Notes: generated by a model from the sequence alone, not told the origin. Positions 8,068 through 15,651 are shown, counted from the first letter of the stretch. The stretch: 40,088 nucleotides of DNA from a virus (IMGVR_UViG_3300033571_008662:1-40088), one strand, 5' to 3'. A program made the numbers and translations.

Positions 8068-8295
8068 ATGAGTAAAAAGCTTAAAATCAAAAGTACATAT
8101 ATACCAGAAAAACTAATCGAAACTAACGAGTGGTTCGAGATCTACAAAGTAGGTAGTAGAATAGAAAAATATAGTAATGACAATAGGGCATACTTTATGA
8201 ATTTACAATATGACTTTCAAAAAGTCTTTCGACCTACTAAGAAGGTAAATTTTGTAGACAGAATAAAAAACCTTATATTAGCAGACCTATGGTAA
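8068..8295 (+). CDS. hypothetical basic protein
   Basis: 75 residues, basic, unrecognised. The C-terminal part (KVFRPTKKVNFVDRIKNLI) is a plausible nucleic-acid- or membrane-binding helix. It overlaps the SWIM-domain gene by 7 bp, which suggests coupled translation and perhaps a shared role. Confidence 0.6.
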   Translation: MSKKLKIKSTYIPEKLIETNEWFEIYKVGSRIEKYSNDNRAYFMNLQYDFQKVFRPTKKVNFVDRIKNLILADLW

Positions 8296-8612
8296 TTATA
8301 CACAGCTTCAAGGCACCTTTTTTCTGGATAGATAAGTCGGGCCCGTATGTGATCGACGATAGAGGCCGGACAGATCTTCCAAGTGGAACTACTAGAAACG
8401 ATCTCAAGTGGTTCAGAAGGCCGTATCCTGGTGGAAAGAACGAAGTGTTTAAAATTGACGTGACTTGGGATATAGATGGGTCAGGCGGAAGAAAGTATGA
8501 AGTAGAATTGTATAACGGTAATTGGTTTTGCAATTGCCACTCTTTTAAATTCTCTGGCAACAAAAGATCTTGTAAACATGTAGAGGATATCAAGTCTTCA
8601 TATTTATCATAG
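8289..8612 (+). CDS. SWIM zinc-finger protein
   Basis: 107 residues ending in a SWIM-type zinc finger: C81 and C83 in FCNCHSFKF, C95 and H97 in RSCKHVED, giving CxC-x11-CxH. SWIM modules bind DNA or protein and occur in SWI2/SNF2 helicases, MuDR transposases and small stand-alone proteins. The N-terminal 75 residues carry no recognised domain. It overlaps the upstream basic gene by 7 bp. I infer a nucleic-acid-binding accessory role. Confidence 0.75.
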   Translation: MVIIHSFKAPFFWIDKSGPYVIDDRGRTDLPSGTTRNDLKWFRRPYPGGKNEVFKIDVTWDIDGSGGRKYEVELYNGNWFCNCHSFKFSGNKRSCKHVEDIKSSYLS

Positions 8613-8640
8613 AGATACATTAACCAATAAACCGTATACT

Positions 8641-9234
8641 ATGAATAAAAAATCTAAAGACTTCATAAAATATGTTAAGTCTGAATGTAAAGAATACGGA
8701 GTTAAATGTGATCTACGAAATACAAAGTATGTTAAGCTTTCAGGAAATATAAAGTGTTCCGGATATTTTGATGAGGAAATACCGACTTTAGTATGTTCTA
8801 TGAACAGACCTGACTCACTAGAGATATTAGCCCATGAATTTGGACACTTTACCCAGTGGAAAGAGAATACCGATCTATGGCAATCTGTAGGCGTATCTAT
8901 GCCTTTGGTAGATGCTTGGTTGGGTGGAGAAGAAGTTCCTAATATTAAAAAACATTTAGGTGTATGCAGAAGCCTAGAATTAGACAATGAGAAGAGAGCG
9001 GTTAAGATTATAAAGAAGTTTGATCTGAACATAGATATAGACAACTATATAAAGAAAGCCAATGCCTATGTCTTTTTTTATAGTAGATTATTAGCCACTA
9101 GAAAATGGTGCACTCCAAAAAATAGTCCATATAGTAATATAAAGATTATAGAAAAGATGCCTAGGTATTTCATGAAAGATTACTCTACAATGCCAAAAAG
9201 AATAAAAAAAGTATTTGAACAAGAAGGATTATAG
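8641..9234 (+). CDS. putative HExxH zinc metalloprotease-like protein (first of a pair)
   Basis: 197 residues. LEILAHEFGHFTQW carries the zinc-binding HExxH motif (H65, E66, H69) on a hydrophobic helix, as in gluzincin-type peptidases. A downstream SLELDNEKRA segment could provide the third, acidic ligand. It has no signal peptide, so it would act in the cytoplasm. The next gene, 2 bp away, carries a second HExxH with little other similarity. Substrate unknown; a prohead or virion protease or a host-directed protease are all possible. Confidence 0.7.
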   Translation: MNKKSKDFIKYVKSECKEYGVKCDLRNTKYVKLSGNIKCSGYFDEEIPTLVCSMNRPDSLEILAHEFGHFTQWKENTDLWQSVGVSMPLVDAWLGGEEVPNIKKHLGVCRSLELDNEKRAVKIIKKFDLNIDIDNYIKKANAYVFFYSRLLATRKWCTPKNSPYSNIKIIEKMPRYFMKDYSTMPKRIKKVFEQEGL

Positions 9235-9236
9235 TT

Positions 9237-9626
9237 ATGAATGAACCATTAAAGATTACAAGAGGTCACGCTACTAAGATATTAGACTGGTGTTTGAAAA
9301 CTTACGGTAAATCAAAGTTCAATAGAGAATTCCCGTATCTAGAGTTCAGAAAGTCTGACTATTATACAGAAGATTGCATGGCATACTATGATGAGATTGA
9401 CTCTGTTATATTTATAGATAAAAACCAGCATCAAACGTTATACGAATTAGCCAATAGCATCATACATGAGTATACTCACTATAAACAGAACATGAGGCAT
9501 TACCAGATCTTAGCTTTATATTTATCAGATGATAAAAATCCAATGGAAATAGAAGCTCATAGAGTGGCAAAAAAAGACACTAAAAAATGTCTTAAAGAAG
9601 TCTTCAATATAGAATCTTTTAAGTAA
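9237..9626 (+). CDS. putative HExxH zinc metalloprotease-like protein (second of a pair)
   Basis: 129 residues. ANSIIHEYTHYKQN has HExxH at H77-H81, and NPMEIEAHRVA, 22 residues downstream, matches the NPxExEA segment that supplies the third zinc ligand in compact SprT/DUF-type metallopeptidases. No signal peptide. The start follows ATAGTTATG directly after the stop of the first HExxH protein, so the two are probably co-translated and might work together. Confidence 0.72.
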   Translation: MNEPLKITRGHATKILDWCLKTYGKSKFNREFPYLEFRKSDYYTEDCMAYYDEIDSVIFIDKNQHQTLYELANSIIHEYTHYKQNMRHYQILALYLSDDKNPMEIEAHRVAKKDTKKCLKEVFNIESFK

Positions 9627-9631
9627 ACTAA

Positions 9632-9640
9632 AATATTTAT
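9632..9640 (+). promoter_or_regulatory. late-type promoter motif AATATTTAT
   Basis: AATATTTAT stands 4 bp before ATG 9645. If transcription begins a few bases downstream of this element, as in Bacteroidetes promoters, the mRNA would be essentially leaderless. Confidence 0.45.
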
Positions 9641-9644
9641 TAAC

Positions 9645-9857
9645 ATGTTATACTATGACGTATTAGACGAAGTAGCCGACATAAAAATACCTAGTGGCAT
9701 TCACCCTCTTTTATATGTAAATTCAAGAGAAACCTGGGTTCAGATTATGACTGAGTTATTAGAGTATAAAGTAATAGACTCTAAATATGAGAATTTATTA
9801 ATTTATGCAGAATCATGGGAAGAATTATTATATAAAAGATTTTCAGCGGTAAACTAA
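9645..9857 (+). CDS. hypothetical small protein
   Basis: 70 residues, acidic and helical (ETWVQIMTELLEYKVID), unrecognised. It follows its own AATATTTAT motif and sits 1 bp before the BhlA-like membrane protein. The pairing suggests a late, possibly lysis- or virion-related unit. Confidence 0.6.
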   Translation: MLYYDVLDEVADIKIPSGIHPLLYVNSRETWVQIMTELLEYKVIDSKYENLLIYAESWEELLYKRFSAVN

Positions 9858-9858
9858 G

Positions 9859-10149
9859 ATGGTATTACTACAAGACATAAAAATGGATATATTAGAGTCT
9901 CATGCCATGGAATATGGAATATTAGGATTGCTAGCTTTTTTACTAGGATATTTTGCTTGGATACAATATCAAAGATTAGTAGCAAAGAATGATGCATTAG
10001 AGCAGAAAGTAGATAGAATGCAAGAAGAGATGATGCAATTATTAGTAGAGGAGAGAGATAGGCTTGCTGATCTTATAAAAGAAAACACAGAAGTTTTAAA
10101 TTCATTACAAAAGACTATCTTTACTTACATGATTAAAAACAAGGAGTGA
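9859..10149 (+). CDS. BhlA/UviB-like membrane protein, candidate holin
   Basis: 96 residues: a short N-terminus, one transmembrane helix (YGILGLLAFLLGYFAWIQY), then a long charged coiled coil (LEQKVDRMQEEMMQLLVEE onward). This topology matches the BhlA/UviB bacteriocin-holin family, though coiled-coil anchored spanins or tail-chaperone-like proteins look similar. An internal ATG at 9901 would trim the first 14 residues. Its 3' end overlaps the next ATG. No endolysin was seen nearby in the window. Confidence 0.5.
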   Translation: MVLLQDIKMDILESHAMEYGILGLLAFLLGYFAWIQYQRLVAKNDALEQKVDRMQEEMMQLLVEERDRLADLIKENTEVLNSLQKTIFTYMIKNKE

Positions 10150-10460
10150 TGAGTATCAATAAACTTTCTTTAAACAAAATGGCTGATATGTTAGTAAAAG
10201 CAATGGAACATAAAGAACATTTTGATAAGAAAGCTAAAGATAAAGAAAACAAATCAACAACTCCAGATTACATTAAGAAAGTTCAGATATTAAAAGAAGT
10301 CCTCACTCAAGAATATAAACTAGCAATAGTTAGAAATAGTTCAAATAAGCCTGTAGTAGAAAAGCATATCGAATATATAAAGAAACTACATAGTAGAGGC
10401 TCAATAGATAAGTCAGATCAAGAAATAATCGACAGACTTATTAACAAATACGGTTATTAG
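10149..10460 (+). CDS. hypothetical basic helical protein
   Basis: 103 residues, Lys-rich and helical (HFDKKAKDKENKSTTPDYIKK), unrecognised. I chose ATG 10149, which overlaps the upstream TGA, over GTG 10146. It is the last gene before the repeat array at 10463, so a transcription unit probably ends here. Confidence 0.6.
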   Translation: MSINKLSLNKMADMLVKAMEHKEHFDKKAKDKENKSTTPDYIKKVQILKEVLTQEYKLAIVRNSSNKPVVEKHIEYIKKLHSRGSIDKSDQEIIDRLINKYGY

Positions 10461-10466
10461 TACATA

Positions 10467-10541
10467 ACCTATTGATTTCCAACCACTTATAACTTATTGA
10501 TAATCAATCACTTATAACTGATTGATTTCCAATCGACAACT
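10467..10541 (+). repeat. three tandem ~25 bp repeats with palindromic core (copy B)
   Basis: Three copies of the 25-bp unit: TATTGATTTCCAA, TATTGATAATCAAT and TGATTGATTTCCAATC, spaced exactly 25 bp apart and linked by CACTTATAAC. The array lies about 20 bp upstream of the T-tract of promoter B, the same arrangement as copy A. Confidence 0.75.
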
Positions 10542-10562
10542 TTTAAAAAAGTACTAAAAATA

Positions 10563-10594
10563 TTTTTTTATGTCACTGGATTGTTGTAGATTTA
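10563..10594 (+). promoter_or_regulatory. composite promoter B
   Basis: TTTTTTTATG, TCACTGGATTG and TAGATTTA (10587-10594) with 24-bp T-to-TA spacing, near-identical over more than 40 bp to promoter A. Drives 10618. Confidence 0.7.
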
Positions 10595-10617
10595 CATATA
10601 TCAATCAAATAAAGGTT

Positions 10618-10812
10618 ATGGAATACACAAAAAGACAGTTAGAAAGCCTAGAGACAATCGAACAAGCCTGGGACGGCGATGAACTCAAAATCGAAACAGA
10701 AAAAGTAAAAGTGTGGTTAGTACTTCGTGAAAATAGAGCCTACAATGGCGACTATGTTATCGAAACAAATCGCAACGGTATGTGGAAGCAAAAGAATTGT
10801 TTTTTTCAATAA
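10618..10812 (+). CDS. hypothetical small protein
   Basis: 64 residues, unrecognised, charged (QLESLETIEQAWDGDELKIE). The ATG at 10570 is in frame, but its extra N-terminus is the duplicated promoter, so the start is placed at 10618 in the AAAGGTTATG context. The first gene under promoter B. Confidence 0.6.
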   Translation: MEYTKRQLESLETIEQAWDGDELKIETEKVKVWLVLRENRAYNGDYVIETNRNGMWKQKNCFFQ

Positions 10813-10831
10813 TCAAAATAAAATAAAAGTT

Positions 10832-11719
10832 ATGAGCAACAAAATTATATTAAGCGCATTGAATGCGCAGTTACTAGAAAAGCAAAAGATAGCCTTAGAA
10901 CATAAGGAACAATCTTATTCTCCTAAGAATAATGAGCTAAGACTAAATATTCTAGAGTGGTTCAAAAACAATGTTAGTTCAAAAGTCCCTAACATTAATG
11001 CATCGCAACACTCTATAGAAATATCAAGGAGTGAAAGTCCAAATTCATCGTGGGGTGGATGCACGCTATCTTTAGACATAGACTATAAAACAAGAAATCC
11101 GATATCAGTTAAAATGAATTGGTATGGTTCTAGTGCTAGACTAGAGGACGAAAATACTCTTATAGATGTAGAAATCTTCGGAGCCGTGGCTTCTAAGTTA
11201 GGAATAATCTCTCATGAGTTTATTAATAATTGGTATCCAGCTTTTAAAAATATCAGTGCTAAACTAGAAGAGTTAGAATATGAGATACATAATATCAATA
11301 GAAGTATACATCAAGTAGAATCAGATCTTAGAATGCAAGGTCTAGATAGTTACAAGAAGGAAGGTTTTGCGCTTACTTTAGACGAAAAGACTATTTGTGA
11401 AAGAAATTGGACCTCTGAGGATCCCGAATACAAAATCAAACAATATAATCACGTCATCAAACTTTCTACAGGTAGATCTAACTACAATTACGTATGGGCT
11501 ACTTCATTTAAAATTCTAAAAATAAATAAGTATAAAGTTAGCGTCGAAGTTACGCAAGACAAAGGCGAATCTATAGAAAAAACTACGGTCTATGAAGTAT
11601 CGGCTAAGAAATTTAATGACTTTATTCAAGAAGTATACGATTGGCAAAATGGCGGAAGTCAAAGTGCCAAGAACTCTGCAGCAAAACGTTACGAAACATA
11701 TTCTAAAGTAGAAGCATAA
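10832..11719 (+). CDS. hypothetical protein with central coiled coil
   Basis: 295 residues. The start is put at ATG 10832 (AAATAAAAGTTATG) because the longer frame, beginning at 10727, runs through the upstream gene. A helical, probably coiled-coil segment (ISAKLEELEYEIHNINRSIH) lies near residue 150, flanked by beta-rich parts. No family recognised. Too large to be a random frame and in the same register as the flanking leaders. Confidence 0.68.
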   Translation: MSNKIILSALNAQLLEKQKIALEHKEQSYSPKNNELRLNILEWFKNNVSSKVPNINASQHSIEISRSESPNSSWGGCTLSLDIDYKTRNPISVKMNWYGSSARLEDENTLIDVEIFGAVASKLGIISHEFINNWYPAFKNISAKLEELEYEIHNINRSIHQVESDLRMQGLDSYKKEGFALTLDEKTICERNWTSEDPEYKIKQYNHVIKLSTGRSNYNYVWATSFKILKINKYKVSVEVTQDKGESIEKTTVYEVSAKKFNDFIQEVYDWQNGGSQSAKNSAAKRYETYSKVEA

Positions 11720-11744
11720 TCAAAAACAATTAAAATAAAAAGTT

Positions 11745-12203
11745 ATGGGACTAGACATGTATTTGTACAAGAAGGTGTATATTACCTCGGGAGATTGGGT
11801 TAAGGAAGAATTTAGAGAAGGCATTACAATTACTAGAGGTGGAAATTCCCATCCTACAATAAAGAGCAACCGCATTAAGTATGTGATAGAGGAAGTAGGA
11901 TATTGGAGAAAGGCCAACCACATTCACAAATGGTTCGTGGATAATGTTCAAAACGGCGTGGACGATTGTGGCTATTATCGAGTTACTAAGTCAGAATTGA
12001 AAGATCTATTCGAAATATGTCAAGAGGTTATGGAAGACAATAGTAAAGGTCCTAAATTACTTTCAAGCGAGTCAGGATTTTTCTTTGGCTCAACAGAATA
12101 TGATCCATATTATTATGGAAGTATTATAGAAACTATAGACATTCTAGAAGAATGCCTAGGAGATAAAGATGCAGAAAGTTTTGAGTATCATTCAAGTTGG
12201 TAA
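11745..12203 (+). CDS. conserved phage protein of the MGLDMYLY type
   Basis: 152 residues beginning MGLDMYLYKKVY, with EVGYWRKANHIHKWFV in the middle and GFFFGSTEYDPYYY near the end. I recognise this pattern from a widespread phage and prophage protein family of unknown function, with the His/Trp-rich RKANxIHxWFV segment as its hallmark. It follows an AAAAGTTATG leader. No catalytic motif is apparent. Confidence 0.78.
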   Translation: MGLDMYLYKKVYITSGDWVKEEFREGITITRGGNSHPTIKSNRIKYVIEEVGYWRKANHIHKWFVDNVQNGVDDCGYYRVTKSELKDLFEICQEVMEDNSKGPKLLSSESGFFFGSTEYDPYYYGSIIETIDILEECLGDKDAESFEYHSSW

Positions 12204-12222
12204 TAATAAAAACAAATAAACT

Positions 12223-12435
12223 ATGACAAAGTATTGTAAAGTATGTAATGAGGAAATTCATCCTAAAAGAGTACAACTAGGGTATGGTACGACATGTGTA
12301 AAGCACTCTACTTCAGAGAGGTATACTGGAATCATTGCCGCTGGATCTAAGAGTGACTTTGAAGTTCATATCATCAAGGATCCTGAATTGGGTAAGAAAT
12401 TAGTTCAGATGTCAAATATTTATAATAAAGCATAG
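12223..12435 (+). CDS. small zinc-ribbon-like protein
   Basis: 70 residues with CKVCNEEIHPKR at the N-terminus and CVKHSTSE about 15 residues later, giving CxxC plus C-x2-H, a plausible single zinc site. Stand-alone mini zinc fingers of this sort are common in phages as DNA- or RNA polymerase-binding proteins. The rest (GKKLVQMSNIYNKA) is helical. Exact family unknown. Confidence 0.6.
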   Translation: MTKYCKVCNEEIHPKRVQLGYGTTCVKHSTSERYTGIIAAGSKSDFEVHIIKDPELGKKLVQMSNIYNKA

Positions 12436-12437
12436 AA

Positions 12438-12713
12438 ATGAATTATTTGAATCCAGTAGAATATAGCAAGAAACTCAAAGCCTTAATGGAAATAGAATCA
12501 GAATCTACAGACGAAGTAGTGCAAGTTAAAGGCGAAATGAGTATGAAAGAAAGAATCTCCAATTTATCTCCAGATAAAAAAGAGAAGTTAACGCAATATA
12601 TTGATGCTATAAAAGAAATCAAGAAAGAGATCCACGAACTTCTAAATGAAGATGCATTAGAAGAGACCGGAGGTAACATGTCATCAGGACTAGTGTTACA
12701 ACCAGAAGAATAA
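12438..12713 (+). CDS. hypothetical acidic helical protein
   Basis: 91 residues, Glu/Lys-rich and helical (KEKLTQYIDAIKEIKKEIHE), unrecognised. It starts 2 bp after the zinc-ribbon gene, so the two are likely coupled. Confidence 0.6.
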   Translation: MNYLNPVEYSKKLKALMEIESESTDEVVQVKGEMSMKERISNLSPDKKEKLTQYIDAIKEIKKEIHELLNEDALEETGGNMSSGLVLQPEE

Positions 12714-12735
12714 TAAAAAATAAAGTAAAATGGTT

Positions 12736-13077
12736 ATGCAGAATTTAGTTTTCGGAATATTATATGGGCTCGTAGGACAGATCTTGTCTTTCACCCAATT
12801 ACAAGTAGGCATAAGATATGGATGGAATACAAAACATCAATGGGCCTTACTTCTTTTATCTATCCCGATTAGTTGGATCTTTCTAAGATCAATAGAGAAT
12901 TTAATAGCCGCATTCGATGGTGAACTCTGGCCACAAAGATTGATAGGTTTCGGCCTCGGGATCATAGTATTCTCTTTAATGAGCTGGCTATTATTTGGAG
13001 AACAGTTAACACCTAAAACCATAGTGTCTTTAATATTAGGAGTAATTATAGTGGCAATTCAAGTACTTTGGAGATAG
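12736..13077 (+). CDS. four-helix membrane protein, SMR/DMT-like
   Basis: 113 residues with four hydrophobic segments: LVFGILYGLVGQIL, WALLLLSIPISWIFL, LIGFGLGIIVFSLMSWLLF and IVSLILGVIIVAIQVLW. Size and topology match small multidrug resistance and drug/metabolite transporter family half-units, and FGEQLTPKTIVSLILGV resembles the end of SMR proteins, but the SMR membrane-embedded Glu in helix 1 is missing. ATG 12736 is preferred over 12730 because it gives the GGTTATG start context. Confidence 0.55.
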   Translation: MQNLVFGILYGLVGQILSFTQLQVGIRYGWNTKHQWALLLLSIPISWIFLRSIENLIAAFDGELWPQRLIGFGLGIIVFSLMSWLLFGEQLTPKTIVSLILGVIIVAIQVLWR

Positions 13078-13102
13078 TCTAATTTATTTCATTAAATAGT
13101 CT

Positions 13103-13110
13103 TAAATTTA
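13103..13110 (+). promoter_or_regulatory. promoter -7 element TAAATTTA
   Basis: GTCTTAAATTTA ends only 4 bp before ATG 13115, so transcription would start at or next to the start codon, predicting a leaderless mRNA for the phosphatase. Confidence 0.5.
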
Positions 13111-13114
13111 TATT

Positions 13115-13882
13115 ATGTCAAAAACTATTGTTATAGGAGATTTGCATGGGAGATCAGATTGGAAACTCGCTGTATATAAAGAAAATCCAGATAGGGTTAT
13201 TTTTATGGGCGATTATTTTGACTCATTTGAAATAAGTGGAGTGGAGCAGATACACAATTTTAAAGAAATCATAGAATATAAAGAAACCTCATTTACAAAT
13301 GATAGTAAAGATAATCAACATAAAACTGAAGTAGTATTACTTATAGGTAACCACGATCATCATTATTTTCCTGAGATAGGTTACACAGGCACTAGTGGAT
13401 ATCAATCAGGTGTAGGACATTCAATTACTCAGGTTGTAGATGAGAATAGATATCATTTGCAAATGGCTTATGGATTTGGTGAATATCTATTCACTCATGC
13501 AGGTGTAAGTCCAAGATTTATGGATCAAGTATTTGGTTCTGATGATTGGAGTAAGGAGAGTGTTGTAGTTGATTTGAATGAATTGTTTAGGTATAAACCT
13601 AAATCGTTTGAGTTCAATGGCTTTGATCCTCATGGAGATAGTCAAGAGCAAACGCCAATTTGGATTAGACCAGGTTCACTAATGTCTATAAATAAGAAAC
13701 ACGACAAGGGATTAAAGAAAGACTACATTCAAATTGTCGGGCATACTCGAATGAGAGAAATAGATATAATAGGATCAGACAAATATACAGGAGGTAGATA
13801 CTACTTTATAGATACTATGGAAACATCAGGAGATTATCTTATTATTGAAGATGGAATATTAAAAACTAATTCAGTAAAATAA
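13115..13882 (+). CDS. calcineurin-like metallophosphoesterase
   Basis: 255 residues with the full motif series of the PPP/MPE fold: GDLHGR (8-13), GDYFDS (about 32-37), LIGNHDHH (the GNHD block), FTHAGVS and VGHTRM (GH). These residues bind two metals and hydrolyse phosphoesters. The closest named relatives are lambda PP and ApaH-type enzymes. Substrate may be phosphoproteins, dinucleoside polyphosphates or 2',3'-cyclic phosphates. Its own TAAATTTA element stands 4 bp upstream, so it can be transcribed separately from its neighbours. Confidence 0.85.
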   Translation: MSKTIVIGDLHGRSDWKLAVYKENPDRVIFMGDYFDSFEISGVEQIHNFKEIIEYKETSFTNDSKDNQHKTEVVLLIGNHDHHYFPEIGYTGTSGYQSGVGHSITQVVDENRYHLQMAYGFGEYLFTHAGVSPRFMDQVFGSDDWSKESVVVDLNELFRYKPKSFEFNGFDPHGDSQEQTPIWIRPGSLMSINKKHDKGLKKDYIQIVGHTRMREIDIIGSDKYTGGRYYFIDTMETSGDYLIIEDGILKTNSVK

Positions 13883-13894
13883 AAAACAAAAGTT

Positions 13895-14179
13895 ATGCCA
13901 ACATTTAACAAAGGACCTTTCTCAGCCCTCGCAGAAGACATGGACATCGATGTAGATAAATTTCTTTCAGCCTGTAATCACGAAGATAAAGAAGAATTAA
14001 TCGCTACTCTTATAGAAGATGGATATCTTAAAAAAGATTGTCTAGCTGTATTTGAAGACTATAACTATTCAGCAACAGAAGCAATGTTTGTTGATTCTAT
14101 TGATAAGATTAGAAATAAGTGGAACATATTAACTAAAGAAGAAGAAGAGTTTATTTTGAATTTATCAAAAAGATTTTAA
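13895..14179 (+). CDS. hypothetical acidic protein
   Basis: 94 residues, acidic, helical (LSACNHEDKEELIATLIEDG), unrecognised. Starts 12 bp after the phosphatase with the AAAAGTTATG leader, and its stop TAA overlaps the next ATG (TAATG), so 13895-14343 forms a coupled pair. Confidence 0.6.
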   Translation: MPTFNKGPFSALAEDMDIDVDKFLSACNHEDKEELIATLIEDGYLKKDCLAVFEDYNYSATEAMFVDSIDKIRNKWNILTKEEEEFILNLSKRF

Positions 14180-14343
14180 TGACAAATGTTACAGATTTAG
14201 TTGAAAGAGTAGAGCTACTATTTTCTGATAAACCTGATAAAAGAAAGAAAAAAGAGCACAAAGAATGGGAGATTACTATAAATTTAATTATAGATGAATT
14301 AAATAAATTGTGTAAATTTAAAATGTACAACAAAATTAAATAA
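14179..14343 (+). CDS. 54-residue hypothetical basic protein
   Basis: A short frame beginning MTNVTDLVERVELLFSDKPD, with a strongly basic KRKKKEHKEW segment followed by a hydrophobic/charged helix. Its ATG overlaps the upstream stop and its TAA is 1 bp before the next ATG, so coupling supports it. Unknown function. Confidence 0.55.
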   Translation: MTNVTDLVERVELLFSDKPDKRKKKEHKEWEITINLIIDELNKLCKFKMYNKIK

Positions 14344-14344
14344 T

Positions 14345-14614
14345 ATGGCAGTCAGTGAAAAACCTAGAAAGAAAAAATCGCCTGTAGTTGCAATGCCCGC
14401 GCCTACTCCTCCTGTAGAGTATCTTAATGCTGAAGTTATGCAAATAACAGAAGACCCCATACCTAAATGGTATCCTATAGATTGGAATAAAGTTAGTACA
14501 GTTGGAGATGTTAAATTTATCTTAAGTAACATGGGACTAGGATGCTCAGAAGACGCACCTAATTATCAAGTATTAAAAAGATATTTGTCAGATACTTCTC
14601 AAAAAATTAATTAA
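14345..14614 (+). CDS. hypothetical proline-rich small protein
   Basis: 89 residues. A basic start (KPRKKKSPV) leads into a proline-rich linker (PAPTPPVEYLNAEV) and a helical C-terminus (GDVKFILSNMGLG). Such linkers often join a binding module to a partner. It overlaps neither neighbour but abuts the next gene at TAAATG. Confidence 0.58.
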   Translation: MAVSEKPRKKKSPVVAMPAPTPPVEYLNAEVMQITEDPIPKWYPIDWNKVSTVGDVKFILSNMGLGCSEDAPNYQVLKRYLSDTSQKIN

Positions 14615-14881
14615 ATGGCTGATTTTTCAAAACAATGGGCAGATATAAATGATCCTGAATTTCCTTGGGACTTTGATATAGAAGAAGTAGCAAAGGATCT
14701 TGTACCAGGATATCATATGCCGTGTATATGCGAAGGCTTTGGTTTTATATCAATAGGAAAGGATATGGAAGGAATTATAATTCTATATGTTCCTGATTGG
14801 GAAGATACAGGAATAGAAGAAGTTGGACATTGGATAGAATACGAAAAATTTATTAATTTACAGAAAAAAAGAATGTTATGA
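14615..14881 (+). CDS. hypothetical acidic protein
   Basis: 88 residues, acidic and aromatic (DPEFPWDFDIEEVAKDLV), with one Cys pair (CICEGF) not spaced as a zinc site. Unrecognised. Its stop overlaps the start of the tiny membrane protein at 14878. Confidence 0.58.
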   Translation: MADFSKQWADINDPEFPWDFDIEEVAKDLVPGYHMPCICEGFGFISIGKDMEGIIILYVPDWEDTGIEEVGHWIEYEKFINLQKKRML

Positions 14882-14994
14882 TAGGAGCAATTATCTTTGT
14901 AGTAGTGGTATGTTCTTTAGTATCTAAAATGGTTTACGATCATCAGTTAGCAAAAGATCTTCAAAAAATTAGAGAGTACGGACAAAAAATCTAA
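14878..14994 (+). CDS. 38-residue single-pass membrane protein
   Basis: Starts MIGAIIFVVVVCSLVSKMVYD, a hydrophobic helix right at the N-terminus, then a charged tail (LAKDLQKIREYGQKI). The ATG at 14878 overlaps the upstream TGA. Start context AATGTTATG contains the shared GTTATG. Function unknown. Confidence 0.5.
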   Translation: MIGAIIFVVVVCSLVSKMVYDHQLAKDLQKIREYGQKI

Positions 14995-15014
14995 GAAGAA
15001 ATCATAAACTCACT

Positions 15015-15257
15015 ATGAAAGGAAAACTAATTAAGAAAGAAAATCAGTGGTTCATAGAATATTTAGAAGGATCCGATAAATTTCTGATGCCATTACACCC
15101 TGGTCAACTAAAGACTGAAGGACTTTGGAGACTAAAGAATAAAGAAGTAGAATTTGAAGTAAATAAAGAATACTTAAGTTTTAAAACAGTAGGAAATCCA
15201 GAAGATAGGAATTATGTTAACATCTATCAGAACTACGCAGAGCTAAAAATAAGCTGA
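15015..15257 (+). CDS. hypothetical protein
   Basis: 80 residues, beta-rich (KKENQWFIEYLEGSDKFLM), unrecognised. A single small globular domain. The next gene begins 1 bp after its stop. Confidence 0.58.
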   Translation: MKGKLIKKENQWFIEYLEGSDKFLMPLHPGQLKTEGLWRLKNKEVEFEVNKEYLSFKTVGNPEDRNYVNIYQNYAELKIS

Positions 15258-15258
15258 T

Positions 15259-15555
15259 ATGATAGAAATGATAGGATACTTAGGTGGAATATTTTTAGCG
15301 GTCTGTGGGTTCCCAGAACTCGTTAGAACCATAAAGGACGGAGCGTGTCATCTAGGTTGGCCATTTTTACTACTCTGGTTTTTTGGTGAAGTGTTTATGC
15401 TCACCTATATCCTATTCAGACCTTGGGATTATCCATTGATATTGAATTATACTTTGAACTTAATAATGGTTGGAACAATGGTTTATTATAAAATCCGTAC
15501 TTATATTTATAGTAAAAATCATGGCAAAAAGCAAAAAGCATCAAAAACCTGCTAA
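15259..15555 (+). CDS. PQ-loop (SemiSWEET-like) membrane protein
   Basis: 98 residues with three transmembrane helices: GYLGGIFLAVCGFPELVR, LGWPFLLLWFFGEVFMLTYIL and a YTLNLIMVGTMVYY segment. CGFPELVRTIK matches the PQ-loop signature with PE in place of PQ. A three-helix bundle is a half-transporter that dimerises to move sugars (SemiSWEET) or other small solutes. It sits among unknown small genes, so its substrate cannot be told. The Lys-rich tail is cytoplasmic. Overlaps the next small gene by 35 bp. Confidence 0.6.
   Translation: MIEMIGYLGGIFLAVCGFPELVRTIKDGACHLGWPFLLLWFFGEVFMLTYILFRPWDYPLILNYTLNLIMVGTMVYYKIRTYIYSKNHGKKQKASKTC
15503..15510 (+). promoter_or_regulatory. late-type promoter motif ATATTTAT
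   Basis: TTATATTTATAG is 10 bp before ATG 15521 and lies inside the upstream gene, supporting the small basic gene at 15521 as an independently expressed unit. Confidence 0.4.
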
Positions 15556-15631
15556 TCTTAAAAGTACAAAAAACCACAAAAAACATCAAAAGAGGATAAA
15601 GGCTAATCTAGCCATATTAAATTCACTATAA
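15521..15631 (+). CDS. 36-residue very basic protein
   Basis: Begins MAKSKKHQKPANLKSTKNHK: 13 Lys and several His in 36 residues, with an amphipathic C-terminus (IKANLAILNSL). It overlaps the 3' end of the PQ-loop gene by 35 bp in another frame, and an ATATTTAT motif lies just upstream. The composition suggests binding to nucleic acid or to ribosomes, which is inference from charge alone. Confidence 0.45.
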   Translation: MAKSKKHQKPANLKSTKNHKKHQKRIKANLAILNSL

Positions 15632-15651
15632 AGATAAGTATACGCGACTGA

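Noticed and set aside
10570-10617. Second copy of the MSLDCCRF extension
   Set aside because: Promoter B in frame, not protein.
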